Shown: piece by piece, positions 1 through 7,343 of the stretch
Numbering within the stretch: the stretch's first letter is position 1
How the letters are laid out: every line of letters begins with the position of its first letter
Source: Marinilabiliales bacterium
Lineage (GTDB): Bacteria; Bacteroidota; Bacteroidia; Bacteroidales; UBA12077
Assembly (NCBI GenBank): GCA_002869305.1
Contig: PKTC01000157.1
Coordinates: 1-13,579, forward strand
Reading direction: 5' to 3'
DNA: 13,579 nt
Notes under the pieces: model-generated
Told to the model about the DNA's origin: nothing
Database searches by the model: none
The model's input: only the letters and a program-made list of their open reading frames with translations
Translations under genes and position numbers: made by a program

Positions 1-145
1 ATTAAAGTCCTTGGGTAAAATGTTTAAAAATCAGGAAATTATATCTGGTGCAACAATTCTTGGAGATGGTACTGTTGCTTTAGTAATGGATACCAATAAG
101 ATGATATTTCAATTTTCAAAAGATCTAAAAAAAGAAACAAAATAG
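1..145 (+). CDS. cheA: Chemotaxis histidine kinase CheA, C-terminal end (partial)
   Basis: Only the last 47 codons are in the window, read from base 2 to the TAG at 143-145; the gene begins upstream. The visible peptide contains GATILGDGTVALVMD followed by a short charged tail. This is the signature of the final strands of the CheW-like regulatory (P5) domain of CheA, where GAxILGDGxVALIxD is strongly conserved. In the family this domain binds CheW and couples the kinase to chemoreceptor arrays. The cheW gene starts 12 bases after the stop, which supports the call. The catalytic and His-phosphotransfer domains cannot be judged because they lie outside the window. A CheV or CheW paralogue could show a similar end, but the GDG motif with this short tail before cheW fits CheA best. 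Confidence 0.88.
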   Translation, partial: LKSLGKMFKNQEIISGATILGDGTVALVMDTNKMIFQFSKDLKKETK

Positions 146-150
146 GAGAG
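144..150 (+). promoter_or_regulatory. Shine-Dalgarno-like ribosome binding site of cheW
   Basis: AGGAGAG begins inside the cheA stop codon and ends 7 bases before the ATG at 158, which is good spacing for a ribosome binding site. It supports translational coupling of cheA and cheW. It stands out because the other starts in this cluster have only A/T-rich leaders. Confidence 0.6.
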
Positions 151-157
151 TAGTATT

Positions 158-673
158 ATGAATAAAGAAACAACAGAAAAATTAAACTCCTTTCTTTCCT
201 TCAATTTAGGTGAAGAAGAATTTGCCGCACATGTTGGGAAAGTATTGAATATTCTGGAAATGACGAAAATTACAGAGGTTCCAAAATCACCAGTTTATAT
301 GAAAGGAGTTATTAATCTAAGAGGCACTGTATTGCCGGTTGTTGATACCAGAATAAAGTTTGGTATGACACCTACGGAGTATACCACAAATACTTGTATT
401 GTTGTTATGGAAGTAAGTATAGAAGGCGATGAAGTGCAGGTTGGTGCATTGGTTGATTCTGTTCAGGCAGTATTGGAAATTGGCGATAATCAAATACAAC
501 CTCCTCCCGGTATTGGAAGCAAATATAAATCTGAATTTATTTATGGAATGGCAAAAGTAGACGAAAAATTTATTATGCTGCTAGATATGGATAAAGTATT
601 CTCGACAGATGAAGTAGTTCTTGTAAAAGAAAAAACACAGGAAGGTGAAAAGAAGATGGAAACTAAAGAATAA
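158..673 (+). CDS. cheW: Chemotaxis coupling protein CheW
   Basis: This 171-residue protein is a single CheW domain of about the usual length. CheW is a cytoplasmic adaptor that links chemoreceptor tips to CheA in sensory arrays. Visible family features are the opening strand FLSFNLGEEEFA (residues 12-23), the segment around VPKSPVYMKGVINLRG (41-56) with the conserved NLRG, LPVVDTR (59-65), and the closing stretch IYGMAKVDEKFIMLLDMDKV (128-147). The start at 158 is supported by the AGGAG sequence ahead of it and by correct alignment of the first strand. A charged tail of about 20 residues, rich in Lys and Glu, follows the domain. It lies directly downstream of cheA and 40 bases upstream of the first receptor gene, so it is probably co-transcribed with both. 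Confidence 0.95.
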   Translation: MNKETTEKLNSFLSFNLGEEEFAAHVGKVLNILEMTKITEVPKSPVYMKGVINLRGTVLPVVDTRIKFGMTPTEYTTNTCIVVMEVSIEGDEVQVGALVDSVQAVLEIGDNQIQPPPGIGSKYKSEFIYGMAKVDEKFIMLLDMDKVFSTDEVVLVKEKTQEGEKKMETKE

Positions 674-713
674 ACTCCTAACAACAACACACAACAACTA
701 ATAAATAATAATT

Positions 714-2789
714 ATGAAAGCAATAAAGGATTTAAAAATTGGGATTCGCCTAAATTTGATATTGGGACTGGCGACTATTATTGTAATCTCAACTTTAGGA
801 ATTGTTACTTATAGAGAAAATAAAAAAAGAATTATTGATGATACTGACGTAAGAATGAATGAGCAACTAGATGATCTAGTTAGTATTATTAAAGTTCAGT
901 TAAGTGAAAGCCAAAATCGGGTTAATTTTGCATTGAAAACCGCGCGAGAAATATTTGACACAAATGGTGAACTAAATTTGTTAGATTCAAGCTTTCAAGT
1001 TACTGCTACAAACCAGGTTTCGAAGTTGTCAACTGAATTGTCGATAAATACTTTAACAATTGGCGGAGAAAAAATATATAACAACTACACATTTGTCGAC
1101 AAAGTGCAGGAAATAACAGGAGCTACTTCAACAATTTTTCAGAAAATACCAGGTGGTTATTTAAGAATTTCAACCAATGTTCTAAAGCAAAATGGAGAAA
1201 GAGCCGTGGGAACCTTCATTCCTAATGATTCGCCTGTAATTCAAACCATTGAAACAGGACAAACCTTTAAAGGAAGAGCCTTTGTTGTGGATGATTATTA
1301 TCTTACAGCCTATGAACCAATTTGGGTAAATGGCTCGGTTCATGGCATTTTATATGTTGGAATAAAAGAAAAGGATTTAAGTAGCTTAAAGAAAATTTTT
1401 GACAATAAAGTATATTTCGAAACAGGATATCCATTTTTAATATCTGGAGATGGCACATTTGTTATTCATCCCACTAATGAAGGTAAAAGTGCAACTGATT
1501 TTACTTTTTATAAGCAAATTAAGGAAGATGATGATGGCTTTGGAAAATCAAGATATAAATGGCCTGAAAATGCTGATGGAAAATGGAAGTATCAATATTT
1601 TGAATATATACCAGAAATAGATTCTTATGTTGCAGCTTCATTTTACGAAGATATTTTATTTAAGTATCTGAATAAAGTAAGAATATCTATTATAATTGGG
1701 GTTTTAATTGCAGTAGCAATTTTCATTTTTATCGTAACTTTCGTGGTAAGAAATGTAGCCAGAGCAATTAATAAGGGTGTAGAATTCGCACAGCGTGTCG
1801 CAGATGGAGATCTTACTGCAACAATAGATATAGACCAACAAGACGAAGTAGGAGTGCTTGCAAAAGCCTTAAATACCATGATAGTTAAACTTCGTGAAAT
1901 TGTGGAGAGTGTTGAAATGAGCGCTGATAATATTGCAAGCGCAAGCCTTGAAATGAGTTCGAGTTCTCAGGAAATGTCTCAAGGTGCCAGTGAACAGGCA
2001 TCTTCAGCAGAAGAGGTTTCTTCATCAATGGAAGAAATGGCTTCAAATATTCAACAAAACACTGATAATGCACAACAAACTGAGAAAATCTCAATAAAAG
2101 CTGCTGAGGGTATGAAAGTTGTTATGAATTCAGCGCAGGAAAATAGAAAATCAATAAATAATATAGCTGAGAAAATTTCTATCATAAATGATATAGCATT
2201 TCAAACAAATATTTTAGCTCTAAATGCTGCTGTTGAAGCGGCTCGTGCTGGCGAGCATGGAAAAGGATTTGCTGTTGTTGCAAACGAGGTTAGAAAGCTT
2301 GCTGAGCGGAGTAAAGTCGCAGCAGATGAAATAGATGTATTATCTAAATCAAGTGTTAAAGTAAACGAAGAGGTTGCTACATTAATGGAAGAAATTGCAC
2401 CTGAGATTGAAAAAACAGCCAGGTTAGTGCAAGAGATTTCTGCTGCGAGCTTAGAACAAAACTCAGGCGCCGATCAGGTGAATAGCGCAATACAGCAGTT
2501 AAATCAGGTGACACAGCAGAATGCAGCAGCTTCAGAAGAATTAGCTACAAGTTCAGAAGAACTTGCTAGTCAGGCTGAACAATTAAAACAAAATATAACT
2601 TATTTTAAAATAGGCAAGAAAAGTAATGATGTAAAGAAGAAGAAAAACATAGAAGCCAAGAAAGAAAACAATGCGATAAATAAAAAACCTGAACCCCAAA
2701 AGGTTCAAGTAAATGAGAGTAAGAAAACAGGTGTTGATATTCAGATGTTTGACGATAAGAAGATTGATGATCAGTATGAAAGCTTCTAA
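714..2789 (+). CDS. Methyl-accepting chemotaxis protein with Cache_3-Cache_2 type sensor
   Basis: This is a 691-residue inner-membrane chemoreceptor. In order it has: a transmembrane helix at about residues 11-33; a periplasmic Cache region at about 35-312; a second transmembrane helix at about 323-346; a HAMP domain at about 347-400 with ADGDLTATIDIDQQDEVG; a long cytoplasmic coiled coil whose hairpin tip includes FQTNILALNAAVEAARAGEH (496-515); a Lys/Asn-rich linker at about 633-671; and a tail ending QYESF. The sensor contains GATSTIFQ, YLRISTNV and AVGTFIPNDSPV, typical of the Cache_3-Cache_2 family. The ligand cannot be read from sequence. Likely adaptation sites lie around SSAEEVSSSMEEM (430-442) and ASEELATSSEELASQ (606-620). 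It is one of two tandem receptors beside cheR, cheD and cheB. The leader is A/T-rich with no clear ribosome binding site. Confidence 0.95.
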   Translation: MKAIKDLKIGIRLNLILGLATIIVISTLGIVTYRENKKRIIDDTDVRMNEQLDDLVSIIKVQLSESQNRVNFALKTAREIFDTNGELNLLDSSFQVTATNQVSKLSTELSINTLTIGGEKIYNNYTFVDKVQEITGATSTIFQKIPGGYLRISTNVLKQNGERAVGTFIPNDSPVIQTIETGQTFKGRAFVVDDYYLTAYEPIWVNGSVHGILYVGIKEKDLSSLKKIFDNKVYFETGYPFLISGDGTFVIHPTNEGKSATDFTFYKQIKEDDDGFGKSRYKWPENADGKWKYQYFEYIPEIDSYVAASFYEDILFKYLNKVRISIIIGVLIAVAIFIFIVTFVVRNVARAINKGVEFAQRVADGDLTATIDIDQQDEVGVLAKALNTMIVKLREIVESVEMSADNIASASLEMSSSSQEMSQGASEQASSAEEVSSSMEEMASNIQQNTDNAQQTEKISIKAAEGMKVVMNSAQENRKSINNIAEKISIINDIAFQTNILALNAAVEAARAGEHGKGFAVVANEVRKLAERSKVAADEIDVLSKSSVKVNEEVATLMEEIAPEIEKTARLVQEISAASLEQNSGADQVNSAIQQLNQVTQQNAAASEELATSSEELASQAEQLKQNITYFKIGKKSNDVKKKKNIEAKKENNAINKKPEPQKVQVNESKKTGVDIQMFDDKKIDDQYESF

Positions 2790-2866
2790 ATTGGATTCTT
2801 AATTGCATATATTAAAATGGGATTTGTTTTTTTAGTGAGCATATTATTAACTCTAAATACGGAAAC

Positions 2867-4921
2867 ATGCATTTAAATCTAAAAATTCAACAAAAGATTC
2901 AATTATTTATTATTGGAACATCCATTATAATATATGCAATTGCCTTAGGTTACATTAGCATTAATGCTAGGAATAAGGCTTATAAAGATGCCATTCAAAA
3001 TACCGATAGTTATGCACAAGGAGTTGCTAAAGATGTAACGGCGCAACTCAATGCGAATATGGAAATAGTCAAGACATTATCGAATGCCTTTTTGGTTTAT
3101 AAAGACTTTCCAGGTGATGAATGGCAGGATTTATTTTTAAAAATGTATAAAAATGTCTTAGTTCAAAATCCTGAAATATATAATCTTTGGGATAGCTGGG
3201 AATTAAGTATGATAGATTCTTCGTGGCAAAAAACACATGGGAGGATAGCTTTAGAATGTTTTAGAGACAATGGTGTTTACAAAACAAATAAAGATTACCG
3301 AAGTATAGAATCCGAAACGGATATTTACGATGGAATTATTAAAAAAAGAAGAATTCAATCAATCTGGGAGCCTTACTTTGATCAGGTTGTAGATAATAAA
3401 TCTGAAAGGTACCTCATGACCACGTTAAATTCTCCAATTTTAATTAATGGTGAGTATATAGGTATTGTGGCTATTGATATTACATTAGATCATTTTCAGA
3501 ATATAGTTGAAAAAATAAGCCCGTATGAAGGAAGTTATGCATTCATGGTTTCAAACGGAGGATTATTTGCTGGTCATCCTGATAAAGCAATGTTAGGTAA
3601 AAACATCAAAGATTTATTCCCTGAAGAATGCAAGAGTAATGACATAATAGAGAATATTTTGAATGGAAGGCAATTCAGTTATATAACTCTTAACGATATA
3701 GGACATGATCTTTATGTTTCATATGCTCCAATTTTTGTTGGTGACACAAAAACTCCCTGGTCAATTGCAATTTCTGTACCTATGAAGGTTATTCTAAAAG
3801 AAGCGAATCGTAATTTTACCATCTCTTTATTTATTGGAATTGTTGGAATTTTGGCTGTGGCTTTTATCATAAGCTTAGTTAGTAAAAATATTACCAACGC
3901 ACTTAGGAAAGGAATTGATTTTGCAAAAAATGTAGCCGATGGTGATTTAACAGCTACATTTGATATAAACCAAAAAGATGAAGTTGGAGATTTGGCCAAT
4001 GCTTTAAATCAAATGGTTCTGCGATTAAGAGAGATAGTAGAAAGTGTAAATTTAAGTGCCGAAAATATATCAGCTGCTAGTTTTGAGATGAGTTCAAGTT
4101 CACAGCAAATGTCGCAAGGAGCAAATCAACAAGCTTCTTCTGCAGAAGAGGTTTCTTCATCTATGCAGGAGATGGTCTCTAGTATTCATCAAAATAATGA
4201 TAATGCCCAACAAACTGAGAAAATTGTCATTAAAACGTCGGAAGGAATTAAAGAAGGGAGTGCATCATCTGAAATTTCCATGGATGCTATGAAAAAGATT
4301 GCAGAAAAAATAACCATTGTAAACGATATCGCTTTTCAAACGAATATTCTTGCTTTAAATGCTGCTGTGGAAGCAGCAAGGGCAGGAGAACATGGTAAAG
4401 GCTTTGCAGTAGTTGCAGCCGAAGTAAGAAAGTTAGCCGAGCGAAGTAAAGTGGCTGCAGATGAAATTGAACAGCTTTCAAAGGACGGGGTTGCCATATC
4501 TGAAAAAGCAGGTAAGCAACTACAGAGTATTGTACCTGAAATGGAGAAAACGGTAAAACTAATTCAAGAAATTTCAGCATCTAGCTTAGAACAAAATTCA
4601 GGTGCAGAACAAGTAAATAACGCTGTTCAACAACTAAATCAGGTAACTCAGCAAAACGCAGCATCTTCAGAAGAATTAGCTACTAGTTCAGAAGAGTTGG
4701 CAAGCCAGGCTGAGCAATTAAAAGAAAATATATCATTTTTTAAAACTGGAAAGAGGCTTAAGCTTAACAAAAATAAAAGCAACACAAGCAATTCTAAACT
4801 TTATGAGAATAGGGAAACATCAATCAAAAGCGAAATAAAAAATTCTCAGACCAAATCATCAGGAGTTGACTTGCAAATGTATGATGATAAGAAGATTGAT
4901 GAAGATTACGAAAGTTTTTAA
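2867..4921 (+). CDS. Methyl-accepting chemotaxis protein with dCache-type sensor
   Basis: This 684-residue membrane chemoreceptor has transmembrane helices at about residues 11-32 and 317-338. Between them lies a periplasmic domain of about 280 residues with the double-Cache pattern: IWEPYFDQ (166-173), the strand YIGIVAIDITLD (197-208), and a distal module beginning GSYAFMVSNGGLFAGHPD (222-239). HAMP follows at about 339-392, then a signalling coiled coil with the same hairpin tip as the upstream receptor. The two signalling modules align without gaps from HAMP to about residue 628, while the sensor regions are unrelated in type. This suggests duplication or domain swapping. Three Glu positions of the first receptor's methylation helix are Gln here (Q414, Q421, Q434). 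The protein ends DYESF behind a variable linker. The preceding 77-base gap shows no ribosome binding site or clear promoter. Confidence 0.95.
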   Translation: MHLNLKIQQKIQLFIIGTSIIIYAIALGYISINARNKAYKDAIQNTDSYAQGVAKDVTAQLNANMEIVKTLSNAFLVYKDFPGDEWQDLFLKMYKNVLVQNPEIYNLWDSWELSMIDSSWQKTHGRIALECFRDNGVYKTNKDYRSIESETDIYDGIIKKRRIQSIWEPYFDQVVDNKSERYLMTTLNSPILINGEYIGIVAIDITLDHFQNIVEKISPYEGSYAFMVSNGGLFAGHPDKAMLGKNIKDLFPEECKSNDIIENILNGRQFSYITLNDIGHDLYVSYAPIFVGDTKTPWSIAISVPMKVILKEANRNFTISLFIGIVGILAVAFIISLVSKNITNALRKGIDFAKNVADGDLTATFDINQKDEVGDLANALNQMVLRLREIVESVNLSAENISAASFEMSSSSQQMSQGANQQASSAEEVSSSMQEMVSSIHQNNDNAQQTEKIVIKTSEGIKEGSASSEISMDAMKKIAEKITIVNDIAFQTNILALNAAVEAARAGEHGKGFAVVAAEVRKLAERSKVAADEIEQLSKDGVAISEKAGKQLQSIVPEMEKTVKLIQEISASSLEQNSGAEQVNNAVQQLNQVTQQNAASSEELATSSEELASQAEQLKENISFFKTGKRLKLNKNKSNTSNSKLYENRETSIKSEIKNSQTKSSGVDLQMYDDKKIDEDYESF

Positions 4922-4989
4922 AACTTAAGATATAATCTATAAGATTTATTTAGGTTAGGATTTATTCATATCCTTTGGGTTAATAATCG

Positions 4990-5015
4990 GAGGGAGCTTA
5001 AAAACTCCCTCTTTT
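4990..5015 (+). terminator. Intrinsic terminator or attenuator hairpin before cheR
   Basis: GAGGGAG (4990-4996) and CTCCCTC (5005-5011) form a perfect 7-bp GC-rich stem with an 8-base loop, followed by TTTT (5012-5015). This is the shape of a Rho-independent terminator. It sits 68 bases after the second receptor's stop and ends 13 bases before the cheR start, so it would either end the upstream message or reduce read-through into cheR-cheB. The short T tract may make it leaky. Confidence 0.6.
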
Positions 5016-5028
5016 AAAGTAGAATAAA

Positions 5029-5880
5029 GTGGATAAATTGTTAAATACAATTTTTAATGCCCGTATGACAGATGAGGATTTTAATCGTCTGAGTAACTTT
5101 GTTTTTCAACAATCAGGTATTAAAATGCCCCCTATTAAAAAGATTATGCTTCAGAGTCGATTGCAAAGGAGATTGCGCGATTTGAAAATCACGAGTTTTA
5201 AAGAATATGCAGACTACGTCTTTAGTGATGAAGGACAGAAATATGAAATAGTTCATATGCTGGATGCAGTAAGCACAAATAAAACTGATTTTTACAGGGA
5301 ACCTGTTCATTTTGATTTTCTTCGGAACCAGATCTTACCTGAGTTTTATAAAGAAGATAAAAGAAACGCTATGAAAATATGGAGTGCAGGATGTTCTAGC
5401 GGTGAAGAGCCTTATACTATTGCAATAACACTCAACGAATTTAAAATTAGTAATCCAGGATTTGATTATGAAATTCTAGGTACCGATATTTCCACAAAGA
5501 TTCTTCAACAGGCTAATAGTGCGATTTACAAAGAAGATAGAATAAACGTGGTTCCGCTTGACATTAAGAAAAAATATTTTTTAAAAAGTAAGGACAGAGA
5601 AAACAAGACTGTTCGCGTTGGAAAACAGTTACGAGAAAAAATAAGATACCAGAGGTTAAATTTTATGGATTTAACTTATAATATCAACGATTTTTTTGAT
5701 GTTATTTTTTGTAGAAATGTTCTGATTTATTTTAATCGTGAAACACAAGAAGAAGTTATTCATAAATTGTGTAAGAATTTAAAATCTGGAGGTTATTTAT
5801 TCATAGGACATTCCGAATCAATTTTAGGTATGGATTTACCATTACAGCAAATAAAACCTACAATTTACAAAAGACTTTAA
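5029..5880 (+). CDS. cheR: Chemoreceptor glutamate methyltransferase CheR
   Basis: This 283-residue cytoplasmic enzyme transfers methyl groups from S-adenosylmethionine to receptor glutamates and drives adaptation. It has an all-helical CheR N domain (about 13-75), TNKTDFYREP (83-92), the SAM-binding loop WSAGCSSGEEPYTIA (118-132), GTDIS (151-155) and FCRNVLIYF (227-235). The beta subdomain that docks receptor tails in the enteric enzyme appears intact at about 180-200; by eye the segment from KYF to VRV has the same length as E. coli CheR from RYF to VRV. The start is GTG, with an in-frame TAG three codons upstream. An ATG at codon 13 (5065) is an alternative that would still keep the domain. 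No ribosome binding site is evident. Both upstream receptors end in possible CheR-docking peptides. Confidence 0.95.
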   Translation: MDKLLNTIFNARMTDEDFNRLSNFVFQQSGIKMPPIKKIMLQSRLQRRLRDLKITSFKEYADYVFSDEGQKYEIVHMLDAVSTNKTDFYREPVHFDFLRNQILPEFYKEDKRNAMKIWSAGCSSGEEPYTIAITLNEFKISNPGFDYEILGTDISTKILQQANSAIYKEDRINVVPLDIKKKYFLKSKDRENKTVRVGKQLREKIRYQRLNFMDLTYNINDFFDVIFCRNVLIYFNRETQEEVIHKLCKNLKSGGYLFIGHSESILGMDLPLQQIKPTIYKRL

Positions 5881-5890
5881 ACATAAAACT

Positions 5891-6799
5891 ATGAGCGAAT
5901 TAAATGATCATGAATTAATCGAGGAATTAATGAAACGCTTCGATCAAACAAAAAAAGCATTACTTGAAGTTCAGCAGCTTAATAAAGAACTGAAGCAAGT
6001 TAATAAAAAGCTCGAAGAGTCTGAAGCTTTAAAGAGTCACTTTATATCTAATATCACTAATGAAATCATAAATCCATTTGCCTCTATCTTAGCTCTTTCA
6101 AGAAATATAATGAAAGTTGGTAAGCAGGACTGGAAAGAGGTTCAAAAGATGGTTACATTAATCTATTCTGAGGCATTTAACCTTGACTTTCAGCTTAGAA
6201 ATATTTTTGTTGCTGCAAAACTTGAAGCAGGAGAAATTTTTCCTGAGGTATTAAATGTTGATATCTTACAATTACTTGAAAGTCTTGTCGAGTCATTTAA
6301 ATATGAGTCGGATAAGAAAAACATAACAGTGGATCTAGACCTTCAAATTGAAGCTACTGCAAATAAGCCATATTATTTTAAAACAGATGCTGAGAAATTA
6401 CGACTTATAATTGCAAACCTTCTTTTTAATGCAATTAAATTTAGTGATAAAGAAAGCAAAGTAATTCTCAAAGTATGGTTGAAAGGCAAGAACCTTATGA
6501 TTTCCGTAAAAGATTTTGGCTGTGGCGTTTCGGAGGAAAATTTGAAAATTATCTTCGATCGATTCAAACGTCTTGATTCTGGAATTAATTCTCTGAATCG
6601 GGGGCATGGTTTAGGTTTATCAATAAACAAAGCTTTAATAGATCTTTTTGATGGTAAAATTGAGCTTGAGAGTGAGTTAGGAAAAGGTTCTCTTTTTACC
6701 GTTACAATTCCGGAATCAAACATTGATACAAAGGGTTTTGCATTGGATGGTAACGAACTATTTTTTGATGATGAGGAAGGAGAAAAAGAAACGTTTTAA
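5891..6799 (+). CDS. Histidine-kinase-like ATPase protein lacking the phospho-accepting His
   Basis: This is a 302-residue soluble protein with no membrane segment. Residues 8-48 are a charged coiled coil. A HisKA-like dimerisation domain follows (about 45-113). Its H-box reads FISNITNEIINPF (51-63), where kinases have SHEIRTPL, so the phosphorylatable His is Asn57 while the following Glu and the Pro are kept. The second helix ends in AKLEAGE as in true kinases. The HATPase domain (about 120-275) looks intact: N box LLFNAIKFS (177-185), DFGCG (208-212), FDRF (222-225) and RGHGLGLSI (237-245). It may bind ATP but should not phosphorylate itself at the usual site. It lies 10 bases after cheR and 9 before cheD, so a role in chemotaxis is likely, but its partner is unknown. 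It ends in an acidic tail. Confidence 0.85.
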   Translation: MSELNDHELIEELMKRFDQTKKALLEVQQLNKELKQVNKKLEESEALKSHFISNITNEIINPFASILALSRNIMKVGKQDWKEVQKMVTLIYSEAFNLDFQLRNIFVAAKLEAGEIFPEVLNVDILQLLESLVESFKYESDKKNITVDLDLQIEATANKPYYFKTDAEKLRLIIANLLFNAIKFSDKESKVILKVWLKGKNLMISVKDFGCGVSEENLKIIFDRFKRLDSGINSLNRGHGLGLSINKALIDLFDGKIELESELGKGSLFTVTIPESNIDTKGFALDGNELFFDDEEGEKETF

Positions 6800-6808
6800 T
6801 TAAACTAT

Positions 6809-7291
6809 ATGTATAATTTATCTTCATATTTTTTATATCCATCCGCATTATTTGCTTCAAAAGAACCATACAATATCAATACTATTTTGGGTTCCTGTAT
6901 CGCAGTATGCATGTGGGATCCAATAATGAAGTACGGAGGAATGTGTCATTATATGTTGCCATTGTGGAATGGTGAAGGCCTGGCATCTCCAAAATATGGC
7001 AATATTGCAATAGAAAAGTTAATGGATAAAATGTTAGCATTTGGTAGTAAAAAACACAATATTGTTGCAAAAGTATTTGGTGGAGGTGAGGTTATTGATA
7101 CCGAAACACAGTATTTTCAAATAGGTGAAAGAAATATCAAACTGGCCTGGGAGATACTCGAAGAAATGAAAATACCTATAGCAAGCTCTAGTGTTGGAGG
7201 AAAATTTGGAAGAAAGATAATCATGAACACCCATTCTGGCGAAATCAAACAACGATATGTTAAAAGAGAAGTTAAGGATTTTAATAAATAA
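6809..7291 (+). CDS. cheD: Chemoreceptor glutamine deamidase CheD
   Basis: This 160-residue cytoplasmic protein spans a whole CheD domain. CheD converts selected receptor glutamines to glutamates and in some bacteria partners with the phosphatase CheC. The catalytic Cys is C30 in LGSCIAVCMWD (27-37), and the His is H47 in GGMCHYMLP (43-51). The 17-residue Cys-His spacing is the same as I recall for Thermotoga CheD. Thr25 or Asn24 lies where the third active-site residue is expected; which is equivalent is unclear from sequence alone. KVFGGGEVI and the end IASSSVGGKFGRKIIMNTHSG fit the family. It follows the kinase-like gene by 9 bases and is probably translated from the same message. Gln residues in the second receptor's methylation helix are plausible substrates. 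No cheC is visible in the window. Confidence 0.94.
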   Translation: MYNLSSYFLYPSALFASKEPYNINTILGSCIAVCMWDPIMKYGGMCHYMLPLWNGEGLASPKYGNIAIEKLMDKMLAFGSKKHNIVAKVFGGGEVIDTETQYFQIGERNIKLAWEILEEMKIPIASSSVGGKFGRKIIMNTHSGEIKQRYVKREVKDFNK

Positions 7292-7343
7292 TTTTTAATT
7301 TTTTTTTGTACTTTTAACAAAGGCGTAAAATAATTCTAAGTAT

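Noticed and set aside
1643..1879. Open frames on the minus strand opposite the receptor, kinase-like and CheB genes.
   Set aside because: They lie wholly inside well-supported + strand genes, have no recognisable domains, and show low-complexity composition expected of reverse translation of coiled coils.
4957..4974. AGGAT / ATCCT inverted repeat upstream of the cheR hairpin.
   Set aside because: A 5-bp stem with an 8-base loop is too weak in this AT-rich DNA to call.
6782..6796. The kinase-like protein ends EKETF, recalling the NWETF CheR-docking peptide.
   Set aside because: Position 2 is Lys rather than an aromatic residue, and the tail lacks the DDKKID block shared by the receptors. The match is three residues and could be chance.
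7299..7307. Run of nine T residues after cheD as an intrinsic terminator.
   Set aside because: I could find no stable hairpin directly upstream of the run.
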